Assembly (NCBI RefSeq): GCF_041915215.1
Contig: NZ_JAYSBV010000018.1
From: Zoogloea sp021286885
GTDB lineage: Bacteria; Pseudomonadota; Gammaproteobacteria; Burkholderiales; Rhodocyclaceae
Direction: 5' to 3' (one strand)
DNA length: 64,000 nucleotides
Within the stretch, counting starts at the first letter, position 1. Each line of letters starts with the position of its first letter. Position numbers and translations under genes: made by a program. Below the pieces are notes generated by a model. It searched no databases. It was not told where the DNA came from and saw only the letters and a list, made by a program, of their open reading frames with translations. Below, in pieces: positions 33,395-41,961 of the stretch.

Positions 33395-33961
33395 ATGAAT
33401 GCCGAAGAAAGACGCGGTACCCGCGCCCATACCCCCGACCTGGACTGGAGCCAGGTGCGTGAAACCGTGCTGATGCTTGAGCTGGCCGTGGGTCAGATCG
33501 AAGCCGCCATGAAAGAGGGCAACAGCTCGGTGGATGTACTGACCGACTCCTTTGCCTCCATGGCCGGGTACATGCGCCTGATGCACTCCGCCCTGGAACT
33601 GTTGCCCGACAACATGCCTGTCACCGCCGAGCTCAAGCACACATTGATCGCCCATGCGAGCGAGGTGGCGACGCGGGTGCAGAATTCCATCATTGCCTTC
33701 CAGTTCTACGACAAGCTCTGCCAGCGTCTCGCCCACGTGTCCAACAGCCTTGAGGCCTTGGGGGGCCTCGTGACCGACCAGCGCAAGCTCTTCAATCCCA
33801 TCGAATGGGTGAGCCTGCAGGAAAAGATCCGCGCCAAATACTCGACCCAGGAAGAGATAGCCATGTTCCGGGCGGTGATGGAGGGGGTTCCGGTCAAGGA
33901 TGCGCTTGAACACTACAAGGCTGAGATGAAGGACAAGGGCAGCGACGTGGAGTTGTTTTAA
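33395..33961 (+). CDS. Helix-rich protein of unknown function
   Basis: 188 residues with a strong GAGGAG signal five bases before the ATG. No signal peptide or membrane helix. Most of the chain looks alpha-helical: VRETVLMLELAVGQIEAAMK, a long middle region with VTAELKHTLIAHASEVATRV, then FQFYDKLCQRLAHVSNSLEAL. The QFYDKLCQRL-HV pattern recalls helical bundles in chemotaxis-associated proteins (CheZ-type helices), but no catalytic D-x3-Q is evident and I do not assign a function. It is likely cytoplasmic. It stands between murB and a cupin on the same strand. Confidence 0.7.
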   Translation: MNAEERRGTRAHTPDLDWSQVRETVLMLELAVGQIEAAMKEGNSSVDVLTDSFASMAGYMRLMHSALELLPDNMPVTAELKHTLIAHASEVATRVQNSIIAFQFYDKLCQRLAHVSNSLEALGGLVTDQRKLFNPIEWVSLQEKIRAKYSTQEEIAMFRAVMEGVPVKDALEHYKAEMKDKGSDVELF

Positions 33962-33988
33962 CCCTTCAGCCATTCATCCTTTGCAGCA

Positions 33989-34372
33989 ATGCCCGTCATC
34001 CACTTCTCCGAACCTGCGCCCCTGCCCGTTGAAGACCGTCCTGCCGCCAGCCGCGCCATCGGCCCCGCGCCCCTGCGTACCACCTATGAGCGCTACAACG
34101 CCGACAACGGCGCGCTCTCGATGGGCGATTGGGAGTGCGAGCCGGGCGCCTGGCGGATCGCCTTTCACAAACAGCGCCACGAATTCTTCCAGGTGGTGAA
34201 AGGGCGCCTGCGCATCATGGACGGGGCCGGCAACACCTGGGAGTTTGGCCCGGGCGATGCAGGCGTGATCCCCGCGGGTTTCATCGGCACCTTTCAGGTG
34301 CTGGAGCGGGTCAGCAAGCGGTATGTGATGATCGATGTACCCCAGCTGGGCGAGGGGGGCGACCGGGGCTGA
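33989..34372 (+). CDS. Cupin domain protein
   Basis: 127 residues forming one cupin barrel. Motif 1 region is WRIAFHKQRHEFFQVVKGRL, with EF in place of the usual second His, and motif 2 region is FGPGDAGVIPAGFIGTFQV. This resembles the cupin_3/EutQ-like group with a conserved W and H/E metal sites. The reaction is unknown. It starts 28 bases after the helical protein and is probably co-transcribed with it; it is convergent with the hydrolase. Confidence 0.8.
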   Translation: MPVIHFSEPAPLPVEDRPAASRAIGPAPLRTTYERYNADNGALSMGDWECEPGAWRIAFHKQRHEFFQVVKGRLRIMDGAGNTWEFGPGDAGVIPAGFIGTFQVLERVSKRYVMIDVPQLGEGGDRG

Positions 34373-34393
34373 ACCCGGTACGACCTTCAGGCT

Positions 34394-35194
34394 TCAGGTG
34401 CCCTGGCCCGGCAGGCTGTCCAGCCATTCCGCCAGGGCCTGGGTGGTCTGGGGCCAGGTGGGTTCCAGCATCAGCATGTGCCCGGCTCCATCGATCACCA
34501 CCTGCCGGGCATTCCACGGCAGGGTGGTGAAGAACAGCATGGAGGGCGGGAATACCTTGTCCTCCCGACCGCCCAGCACCAGCACCGGCAGGCGCGGCTT
34601 GTGGCCGGCCCGGCGCAGGGCCAGGGTGGCCAGCTCGGCCACCGCTTGGGCCGATTCGGGCTGGATCATGGGCAGGCAGTCGGCCACCGTGCTGCGTGGG
34701 GTGCCAGGCCCAAAATACACCCGGGCCATCACGTCCAGGGTGTGTTCGTCCGGGGTGCCCGCCGTTACCTTGGGCAGTTCAGCAAAAAAATCCGGTTCTT
34801 CCAGCGCCAACCGCCCGGCAGAGCCCCCTGTGCCTGTGGGGGGTACCGGCGCGAGCAGCGCCAGCCCGGCCGCCTGGCCGGTTTCCAGATAGCGCTGGGC
34901 CACCGTGCAGCCCATGGAGTGGGCGATCAGTACGGGCGGGCGCGGCAGGTCGGCCACCGCAGCGGCCAGATCGGCCACGTAATCATCCAACCCAAAATCA
35001 TCCAGATGGTCTCGGCCCGGGCTGGCTCCGTGGCCCGAAAAGTCGAGCGCATGGCAGTCGAAACCCAGCAGCTGGAAATGGGGAATGAAGTGCTGCTGCC
35101 AGCCCAGCGCGTGGGTGTAGGCGCCGTGGACAAACAGCAAGGGCGTGGCCCGGGTGGGGGCCTGGGCCGGAAAGTGATGAACAATGGCGGGCAT
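34394..35194 (-). CDS. Alpha/beta hydrolase
   Basis: 266 residues, single alpha/beta hydrolase domain without signal peptide. The oxyanion segment is LLFVHGAYTHALGW, the nucleophile Ser is in IAHSMGCTV, the acid is the Asp of GGREDKVFPP and the His is in DGAGHMLMLEP. A short cap lies at about residues 130-185. Esterase, lipase or C-C hydrolase activity is possible; the substrate is not indicated. It stands alone on the minus strand next to two solute-binding protein genes. Confidence 0.85.
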   Translation of the reverse strand: MPAIVHHFPAQAPTRATPLLFVHGAYTHALGWQQHFIPHFQLLGFDCHALDFSGHGASPGRDHLDDFGLDDYVADLAAAVADLPRPPVLIAHSMGCTVAQRYLETGQAAGLALLAPVPPTGTGGSAGRLALEEPDFFAELPKVTAGTPDEHTLDVMARVYFGPGTPRSTVADCLPMIQPESAQAVAELATLALRRAGHKPRLPVLVLGGREDKVFPPSMLFFTTLPWNARQVVIDGAGHMLMLEPTWPQTTQALAEWLDSLPGQGT

Positions 35195-35292
35195 GGGGGC
35201 GGAAACCTGAAGGGCGTGGGCAGAAAGCCTGAAAGCATAAATCAGGAGTCCTGCCCGCGCATGAAAGTTCCGCGTCCGTCAGCCCGGCGCGC

Positions 35293-36210
35293 TTACAGGT
35301 AGTCGGGCGTCCAGTCGGTGGGGGCCTTGAAGGAGTCCCGCAGCAGGTAGCTCATGGGCAGATCCAGGTTGGTGCCCTTGGGCGGGATGGGGCTCTGGAA
35401 CCAGCGCTGATAAATGCCGTAGATCTCGCCCTGCTGGATCAGGCGGCGGATTTCCCCGTCCACCACTTTCTTGAAACCCGGGTCGTCCTTGCGCAGCATC
35501 AGGGCCAGGGGCTCGATGCTGATTTTCTCGCCGGTGATTCGGTAGTTGGCCGGCTGGGCGCTGCCGGCCCGCAGGGTGTAGAGCAGCACGTCATCCATCA
35601 CAAAGGCCTGGGCCTGGTTGCTTTCCACTTGGGCAAAGGCTTCCCGGTCGGATTGGCCCAGGTTCAGGCGCGCATTGAGGGCCCGTTCCCGGCTGTAGTC
35701 GGTGAACAACTGCTCGCTGGAGGTGCCCCGGGTGGTGACCACGGTGCGGTTGCGCAGGTCGCGGATGGACTGGATGTCGCTATCGCTGCGCACCAGCAGC
35801 CGGGTGTGGGCGATGAAGGTGGGAATGGCAAAGGACACCAGCTGGCGGCGCTCCTTGTTGCTGGTGGTGACGCCGCATTCCAGATCCACCCGGCCACTTT
35901 GCACGGCGGCAATCCGGTTGCTGGAATTGACCGGCACCCATTCCACGTTCAGGTTGCGCGGTGCACCGGGCTGCTTGCGCAGGGCATCCACCACCTTCAG
36001 ACACAGATCGATGGAGTAGCCGATGGGCTTGCCCTGGGCATCCAGATACGAAAACGGCGCCGAACCTTCCCGGTAGCCCAGCCGGACGGTGCCGGTCTGG
36101 CTGATCCGTTCAAGGGTGGAGGCGGGGGGCGTTTGGGCGTGCAGGCTGGGCGCGGCGAGCAGACAGGCGCCAGCCAGGCCCAGGGGCAGGCGGAAGGACT
36201 TGAGTTGCAT
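35293..36210 (-). CDS. Family 3 periplasmic solute-binding protein (GltI-like)
   Basis: 305 residues. The signal peptide MQLKSFRLPLGLAGACLLAA ends at about residue 26 (HAQ). The mature protein is a two-lobed amino-acid binding protein: TVRLGYREGSAPFSYLDAQG, YSIDLCLKVVDAL, then FAIPTFIAHTRLLVRSDSD and VDGEIRRLIQQGEIYGIYQ. This resembles the glutamate/aspartate-binding GltI group. GGAG lies before the ATG. Its neighbour at 36344 is a close paralogue, and no permease or ATPase gene adjoins either. Confidence 0.9.
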   Translation of the reverse strand: MQLKSFRLPLGLAGACLLAAPSLHAQTPPASTLERISQTGTVRLGYREGSAPFSYLDAQGKPIGYSIDLCLKVVDALRKQPGAPRNLNVEWVPVNSSNRIAAVQSGRVDLECGVTTSNKERRQLVSFAIPTFIAHTRLLVRSDSDIQSIRDLRNRTVVTTRGTSSEQLFTDYSRERALNARLNLGQSDREAFAQVESNQAQAFVMDDVLLYTLRAGSAQPANYRITGEKISIEPLALMLRKDDPGFKKVVDGEIRRLIQQGEIYGIYQRWFQSPIPPKGTNLDLPMSYLLRDSFKAPTDWTPDYL

Positions 36211-36343
36211 GGGTTCTCCGGGGGCCGAGGGGCGGCCTGGTTGAGTGTTTCCAAGGAGAGGGGCGTGCCGCCGGCGGGCTTCTGGTGGCTCTGGAGTGCG
36301 GCACGGCCAGCGTTTCGCTGGCAGATGGCCCGGTGGCCCGGGC

Positions 36344-37252
36344 TCAGTAATCAGGCACCCAGTCGCTGGGGGCCTTGAAGGAGTCGCGCAGCAGGTAGCT
36401 CATGGGCAGTTCCAGATTGAGCCCCTTGGGCGGAATGGGGGTCTGGAACCAGCGTTGATACAGGGCGTAGATCTCGCCTTGCTGGATCAGGCGGCGGATT
36501 TCTCCATCCACCACTTTCTTGAAGCCGGGGTCGTCCTTGCGCAGCATCAGGGCCAGGGGCTCGATGCTCAGTTTTTCGCCGGTGATCCGGTAGTTGGCGG
36601 GCTGGCTGCTGGTGGCGCGCAGGGTGTAGAGCAGCACATCGTCCATCACGAAGGCCTGGGCCTGGTTGCTTTCCACTTGGCCAAAGGATTCCTTGTGATC
36701 CTGGCCCAGGATCAGCTTGGCATTGAGGGCCCGTTCCCGATTGTTCTCGTTGAACAGCTTTTCGCTGGAGCTGCCCCGGGTGGTCACCACGTTCTTGTTG
36801 CGCAGGTCGCGTACGGATTGGATATCGCTGTCGCTGCGCACCAGCAGCCGGGTGTGGGCGATGAAGGTGGGAATCGCGAAGGCCACCTGCTGGCGGCGTT
36901 CCTTGTTGTTGGTGGTGGAGCCGCATTCCAGATCCACCCGACCGCCCTGGACGGCGGCGATCCGGTTGCTGGAGCTGACGGGCACCCACTCCACGCTCAG
37001 GTTGCGCGGCATGCCGGGCTGCTTGCGCAGCGCATCCACCACTTTCAGGCACAAGTCGATGGAGTAGCCGATGGGTTTGCCCTGGCCGTCCAGATACGAA
37101 AAGGGCGCCGAGCTTTCCCGGTAGCCCAGGTGGATGGTGCCGCTCTGGCTGATGTGCTCCAGGGTGCCGGCGGGCAGATCCTGGGCGTGGGCGGGGGAAA
37201 CACTCAACAGGCCGGCCAACAGGCTGGTAAAGACGGCAGACTTCAACTTCAT
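36344..37252 (-). CDS. Family 3 periplasmic solute-binding protein, paralogue
   Basis: 302 residues from ATG 37252; a GTG at 37264 would add four. Signal peptide MKLKSAVFTSLLAGLLS to AHA. The mature part is nearly colinear with the gene at 35293, sharing long blocks such as PIGYSIDLCLKVVDALRKQP, the FAIPTFIAHTRLLVRSDSD region and QAQAFVMDDVLLYTLRA. Changes cluster around TTRGSSSEKLFNENNRERAL. The AGGAG sequence touches the ATG directly, an unusual zero-spacing arrangement. The AT-rich sequence upstream probably holds the promoter for both genes. Confidence 0.88.
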   Translation of the reverse strand: MKLKSAVFTSLLAGLLSVSPAHAQDLPAGTLEHISQSGTIHLGYRESSAPFSYLDGQGKPIGYSIDLCLKVVDALRKQPGMPRNLSVEWVPVSSSNRIAAVQGGRVDLECGSTTNNKERRQQVAFAIPTFIAHTRLLVRSDSDIQSVRDLRNKNVVTTRGSSSEKLFNENNRERALNAKLILGQDHKESFGQVESNQAQAFVMDDVLLYTLRATSSQPANYRITGEKLSIEPLALMLRKDDPGFKKVVDGEIRRLIQQGEIYALYQRWFQTPIPPKGLNLELPMSYLLRDSFKAPSDWVPDY

Positions 37253-37389
37253 CTCCTGAAACACATCGGATAGTTGCAGGCCTTTAAGGCAGCTTCCATG
37301 CCATTGCGTTTGAGAGAGATTTTGTAATGTTACAGAGCGAATTTTTATTTAATTTCAGTTTCTTAGTGTTTTTGCATCATTGAATGCCA

Positions 37390-37423
37390 ATGGGCCCTGT
37401 CCGGAAAACCAGACAGGGCCCAT
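37390..37423. terminator. Perfect 12-bp hairpin between the ligase gene and the binding-protein gene
   Basis: ATGGGCCCTGTC (37390-37401) and GACAGGGCCCAT (37412-37423) form a perfect stem with a 10-base loop. It lies 27 bases after the stop of the O-antigen-ligase-like gene (37450, minus strand) and upstream of the binding-protein gene. The expected T-run is missing on the minus strand (CTTT on the plus strand), so it may be a terminator or a 3' stabiliser. Confidence 0.6.
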
Positions 37424-37449
37424 CTTTAACATCCGGGTTTCCGGACGGG

Positions 37450-40011
37450 CTAGGGCTGGAGCGTCCCCAGGGGCCCCCGGGCCTGGCGGGGGGCAGGTTG
37501 ACGCAGGCCCAGGCCCAGCCACAGCACCAGCAGCACAAACACCGTGAGGCGCGGGATGTCGAGCACGCTATCCACCATCCCCACCGTGATCAGCCCGCCC
37601 AGGGACGCGAGCACGAAGGGCGCGTACGGATGCGCCCGGTTCTCGGCCAGCAGCAGGTGGCGCAGGGCACCCAGCAGGGCCAGGGACATCACCACCAGCC
37701 CGAGCAGCCCCTGTTCCACGTACAGATGCACCAGCATGTTCTTGGCGTGCCAGGGCATGTGGTCATGGTCGGAGCTGAAGAACCAGAAGTCGATCCCGCG
37801 CTGGAAGCCGCCGTTATCCACCAGCGGGCGCAGGTCTTCGCCCAGGATCTCGATGTCGTCCACATCGACTTCGACCGCCTTGTCGACCCCGATGGAGAAC
37901 ACCGCCGGGCGCGCTGGCCAGCCTGCGCCGCCCAGGTTGCCCACGCCGCTCTTGCCCTCGAACTGCTGCCAGCCTTCGCCGGGTTTCAGGTCGATGGTGT
38001 GGTGGGCGCAGTCTTCGGCGTAGAGCAGATTCTTGCGGCACAGGGTCAGCATCACCGGCGCGGGTTTGCTGCTGCGCAGCCTGAGCCGGTAATGGAAGCT
38101 GCCGCTTGCGTCGATGGGCACCCGCTGGCTCAGCCGGATCATTTCGCCAAAGCCCCGCGCATAGTGGCTGCCGCCCACCTGCATGTAGTGGTTGCCCTCT
38201 TCTTCCAGCAGGCGCAGGGAGCCGGGCACGCCCTCATCGGGCAGGGCCCAGAAGAAGGCTGCCGGGTATTTGCCCAGGCCCAGGCCCACCAGGTTCTGGG
38301 TGTCATCCCGCACCAGGTCGATGCTGCGCTGGTAGTGCTCCAGGCGGCCCTGGCCGTCGGTGTTGGCCTGGGAGAGGCGGCTGCTCATGTAATAGCTGCC
38401 CAGGGTGCTCATCAGCATCCCGCCAATCGCCAGCATCGTTACCAGCGTGTACAGATCCTTGCGCCGGGGCTGCCACAGGGGCGCTGACGAAAGCGTCTGC
38501 ACCCCCACGCTGGCCACCACCAAAGCCATTGCCGGGATGGCCAGGGGCGCGTTTTCGGGCTTGCCCCAGTAAATGCACACCAGCACCATGTTGATGGCGG
38601 CCCAGCCCAGCAGCGCGATCACCAGCCCCGGCGTGGGGTGACGGCGGTCTTCGATGCGGGGCAGGATCATGGCCGCGCCCAGCAGCCAGCCGATCCCGTA
38701 AATGATGTAGATGCCCTTGGGCAGGTAGAGCATGGCCGGCAGGCTCACCGCCAGGGCCAGCAGCACGCCGCCCACCACCCCGCCTACCAATTGGCGGCCC
38801 GGGGCGCCGTGCAGCATCCCGCCCGCCGGGTAGGCCAGCATCACCAGCCCGGCAAACGCCGCCAGGCCCCGGTAGCCGCCGCTGCGCTGGGCCAGGAAGC
38901 AGCCGCCCAGCATCACCACACTCAGCAGCAACAAGGCCAGGGTGTTGCGCGGCGTGAGGGGGGCACTGCCGACCGCCTGGGCCTCGGCAATGCGTTGGCC
39001 CTGCCAGGGGCGCCAGCTGCGCAGCAGCATGGAGAGGGCGATCAGTACCGCCATGACGCCCAGGCACAGGTACATGATGCGCGAGAAGGTGGTGAACAGC
39101 GCATAGCCCCCCAGACACACCGCGACAAACGCAAAGGTTCGGGCGAGGGGGTGGCGGGCCTGCTGCAGACAGGCCAGCCCAAACGGAAAGCTGAGGGCCA
39201 GCCAGGCATCCAGCGCCGCACCGCCCACGTGCATCTCCCAGAACAGGGCCGAACTCCGGTAGTCGGACGAGAAGTTGAGCAGCCCCGGAAAGGCCATGCG
39301 CTCCCATAGGGCCGCCACCGAGGCGCTGAACAGCCCCAGGGTCATCCCCAGCACGAAGCGCCCGAGGGCCACTTCACCCCAGCGCCGAATGGCCATATGC
39401 AGGAAGGGAATCAGGGCCAGCCCAAAAATATAGCCCTTGGCCACCCGCACCGCGTTGAGGGGGGTGCCATAGCCCATCAGCAGCGATCCATCGCCCTCTT
39501 GCCAGGCCTGGAAGCCGATCATGCCGGAGATCGTCACGCTCGTGAGCAGCAGCCCGAACAGGGCCAGGCTCATCAGGCGCAGCTTGATGGGGGCTTTCTC
39601 ACCCGTGCCGTGGGGGGGTGCCAATGCCTCCCGCAGACCCAGGCCCAGCAGCACGCTGAGCACCACTGCATCGCTCTCGGTGAAGTGGATGTGTCCGCTC
39701 CAGGGCGCCAGATCCACAAACGGCCAGATGGCCGGCACGAGCGCCAGCCAGGCCGTGGGGTAAAGCAGGCAGATCAGGCTTCCCAGCCCCACCAGGGCGC
39801 CGGCCATCCAGAGGTTGAGGGGATACAGCCAAAACCAGGCCACCAGCCCGCACAAGGCGGCGGTGGCGATCAGCGCGCCATAAACCCGGCGACCCACGGG
39901 GCGGTGGCGGTGGGGGCGTTGTGCCGGGGCAGACGCAGCCATGGGGCGTGTGGCATGGGAGGAGGGGGCCGAAGGGGTCGGGCCGAACTGGAGGGCGCTA
40001 CGGGAACTCAA
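37450..40011 (-). CDS. O-antigen ligase/polymerase-like membrane protein with inserted beta domain
   Basis: 853 residues. About 13-14 membrane helices, with a polar basic N-terminus. Near the C-terminus, after about residue 590, a soluble region of about 150 residues (including SGSFHYRLRLRSSKPAPVML and VDDIEILGEDLRPLVDNGG) looks like a carbohydrate-binding beta sandwich. It is followed by HAKNMLVHLYVEQGLLGL, the His-x-GLxG motif that marks WaaL/Wzy catalytic loops, and three final helices. It is therefore probably a glycan ligase or polymerase working at the periplasmic face. No other polysaccharide gene is next to it. Confidence 0.75.
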   Translation of the reverse strand: MSSRSALQFGPTPSAPSSHATRPMAASAPAQRPHRHRPVGRRVYGALIATAALCGLVAWFWLYPLNLWMAGALVGLGSLICLLYPTAWLALVPAIWPFVDLAPWSGHIHFTESDAVVLSVLLGLGLREALAPPHGTGEKAPIKLRLMSLALFGLLLTSVTISGMIGFQAWQEGDGSLLMGYGTPLNAVRVAKGYIFGLALIPFLHMAIRRWGEVALGRFVLGMTLGLFSASVAALWERMAFPGLLNFSSDYRSSALFWEMHVGGAALDAWLALSFPFGLACLQQARHPLARTFAFVAVCLGGYALFTTFSRIMYLCLGVMAVLIALSMLLRSWRPWQGQRIAEAQAVGSAPLTPRNTLALLLLSVVMLGGCFLAQRSGGYRGLAAFAGLVMLAYPAGGMLHGAPGRQLVGGVVGGVLLALAVSLPAMLYLPKGIYIIYGIGWLLGAAMILPRIEDRRHPTPGLVIALLGWAAINMVLVCIYWGKPENAPLAIPAMALVVASVGVQTLSSAPLWQPRRKDLYTLVTMLAIGGMLMSTLGSYYMSSRLSQANTDGQGRLEHYQRSIDLVRDDTQNLVGLGLGKYPAAFFWALPDEGVPGSLRLLEEEGNHYMQVGGSHYARGFGEMIRLSQRVPIDASGSFHYRLRLRSSKPAPVMLTLCRKNLLYAEDCAHHTIDLKPGEGWQQFEGKSGVGNLGGAGWPARPAVFSIGVDKAVEVDVDDIEILGEDLRPLVDNGGFQRGIDFWFFSSDHDHMPWHAKNMLVHLYVEQGLLGLVVMSLALLGALRHLLLAENRAHPYAPFVLASLGGLITVGMVDSVLDIPRLTVFVLLVLWLGLGLRQPAPRQARGPLGTLQP

Positions 40012-40107
40012 TTTTTAATGGCCATCAGGTATTGATCGAGCATGCTAACTGATTGAGGAATGTGTTGAACTTTGTGGCGCACCGATTCTGTGCAAAAGTC
40101 CTCGCCC

Positions 40108-40131
40108 CAAGCATGGACAATTTCATGCTTG
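40108..40131. repeat. Inverted repeat upstream of the prenyltransferase gene
   Basis: CAAGCATG (40108-40115) and CATGCTTG (40124-40131) form a perfect 8-bp dyad with an 8-base spacer. A regulator half-site pair is one reading. A TATAAT hexamer follows at 40184-40189, only nine bases before the ATG. Confidence 0.5.
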
Positions 40132-40197
40132 AAACATGATTGCGCACAGGGCGATCTGGGGCGTCGGCCACCCACCCTTTACCTATAATGTACAAAT

Positions 40198-41175
40198 ATG
40201 TCGCATCCTGCATCTGTTTCCACGCCGCCCGAACCTGATCGGGCCCTGCGCCACCGGCCCTGGCTGGCTTGTTTGCTGGCCACCCGCCCTGCTTTTTTGG
40301 GGGTGACCCTGTGCGCCTGCCTGATCGGGCTGGCGGTGGTCCATGGCCAGGGCCTGCCCATCGACGCCCTCAAGGCCGCCCTCACCCTGGTGTTCGCCCT
40401 GTGTGCCCATGCTGGCATCAATGTACTCAATGATTATTACGATGGCCTGAGCGGGGCCGATGCGGCCAACACCGAGCGGCTGTTTCCGTTTACCGGTGGC
40501 AGCCGTTTCCTGCAGAACGGGGTGTTCAGCGCCCCCGAGCTGGGGCGTCTGGGCTACGGGCTGATGGCCCTGGTGGTGCCCGCCGGGCTGTGGCTGGCCT
40601 GGCAGTCCGGCCCGGGGTTGGTGCTCATCGGGCTGGCCGGGATGTTCCTCGGCTGGGCCTACACCGCCCCGCCCCTGGTGCTGGTGGCCCGGGGCCTGGG
40701 CGAACTGGCGGTGGCGGCCGGCTGGCTGGTGGTGGTGATTGGCACCGACTACGTGCAGCGCGGTGCCTTCGCCTGGGCCCCCGTGCAGGCGGGGGTGTCT
40801 TACGCGCTGCTGGTGGCGGTGATCCTGTTTGTGAATGAATTCCCCGACCGGCGTGGCGACGAAGCCGCCGGCAAGCGCACCCTGGTGGTGCGCCTGGGCC
40901 CGGAGAGCGCTAAATGGGCCTGCCTGGGCATGATCCTGCTCGCCTACGTCTGGCTGATCCTGATGGTGGCCAACAACGCGCTGCCCCAGAAGGCGGGGGC
41001 GGCGGCCTTCAGCCTGATCCTGTCTTTCCGCGCCGCCCGCGAACTGCTGGCCCACGCCGCCGCGCCCGCCCAACTGGCCCCGGCGATCCGGCTCACCATT
41101 GGGGCGGCCCATCTCCACGGCCTGATTCTGGCTGCAACCCTCGCCTTCGGCCACTGGCCCGGAGGCCCCCTGTGA
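40198..41175 (+). CDS. UbiA-family prenyltransferase (MenA-like)
   Basis: 325 residues with about nine membrane helices. NVLNDYYDGLSGAD is the first Asp-rich motif (NDxxD) that binds the prenyl diphosphate through Mg, and NEFPDRRGDEAAGKRTLVVRLG is the second. The second motif with RRGDEAAGKRTL resembles MenA (1,4-dihydroxy-2-naphthoate prenyltransferase) more than UbiA, but no menaquinone genes are near. It may serve another aromatic or quinone pathway. Four bases overlap with the HAD gene that follows. Confidence 0.85.
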   Translation: MSHPASVSTPPEPDRALRHRPWLACLLATRPAFLGVTLCACLIGLAVVHGQGLPIDALKAALTLVFALCAHAGINVLNDYYDGLSGADAANTERLFPFTGGSRFLQNGVFSAPELGRLGYGLMALVVPAGLWLAWQSGPGLVLIGLAGMFLGWAYTAPPLVLVARGLGELAVAAGWLVVVIGTDYVQRGAFAWAPVQAGVSYALLVAVILFVNEFPDRRGDEAAGKRTLVVRLGPESAKWACLGMILLAYVWLILMVANNALPQKAGAAAFSLILSFRAARELLAHAAAPAQLAPAIRLTIGAAHLHGLILAATLAFGHWPGGPL

Positions 41176-41888
41176 TGATGAACGACCTGTCTGCCCTGCC
41201 CTTTGCCCCCGACCAGATCCGGGGCGTGATCTTCGACATGGATGGCCTGCTGCTCGATAGCGAGCGGGTCGCCCTCGCCACCATCGCCCAGGCGGCGGCC
41301 CCCATGGGCGTGGAGTGGCCCTACGACCTGGGCCTGGCCATGGTGGGGCTCAACTCCCGGGATTCGGACGGCATCATCCGCGCCCGCCTGGGGGACGATT
41401 TCCCGGTGGCCGAGCTGCGCGAGCGCTTCGGCCTGCTCTACGAGGCCGAAATTGAAGCAGGCCGCATCCCCCTCAAGCCCGGGGTGCTGGAACTGTTTGA
41501 GGTGCTGGACGCCCTGGGGCTGCCCCGGGTGGTGGCCACCTCCACCCGCCGGGTGCGGGCCGAGCCCAAGCTCGCAGCGGTGGGCCTGCTCGACCGGGTG
41601 CATGGGATGGTGTGTGGCGATGAAGTCGCCCGGGGCAAGCCGGCTCCCGACATCTTCCTGGCCGCCGCCGCCCGGATGGCCCTGCCCGCTGCCGATTGCC
41701 TGGTGCTGGAAGACTCCAACGCCGGCGCCCGGGGCGGCCACGCAGCCGGTGCCCGGGTGGTGATGGTGCCCGACCTGCTCGAACAGGCCGCCGATCTGCG
41801 GGATGCAGGCGTGCCCACCCTGGCCAGCCTGGGCCACATGGCGGTGTTTTTGCAGACCCGCCGGGCGGTGGGCGCCGGGCCAAGCTGA
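41175..41888 (+). CDS. HAD-superfamily phosphatase (beta-phosphoglucomutase-like subgroup)
   Basis: 237 residues. VIFDMDGLLLDSE is motif I with the nucleophile and acid Asp; VVATSTRR is motif II, GKPAPDIFLAAA motif III with Lys, and LVLEDSNAG motif IV. The cap is a four-helix bundle after motif I, as in phosphoglycolate phosphatase and beta-phosphoglucomutase. The substrate is unknown. It starts within the stop of the prenyltransferase gene (ATGATGA), so it is translated in coupling with it. Confidence 0.9.
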   Translation: MMNDLSALPFAPDQIRGVIFDMDGLLLDSERVALATIAQAAAPMGVEWPYDLGLAMVGLNSRDSDGIIRARLGDDFPVAELRERFGLLYEAEIEAGRIPLKPGVLELFEVLDALGLPRVVATSTRRVRAEPKLAAVGLLDRVHGMVCGDEVARGKPAPDIFLAAAARMALPAADCLVLEDSNAGARGGHAAGARVVMVPDLLEQAADLRDAGVPTLASLGHMAVFLQTRRAVGAGPS

Positions 41889-41961
41889 GGGCCGAGCCCC
41901 TCCCCGATTTTCTGCCGTGGCCCCTGTTGGGCAGCGGCGTGTGTGCATGAGGAGCGCTGTC

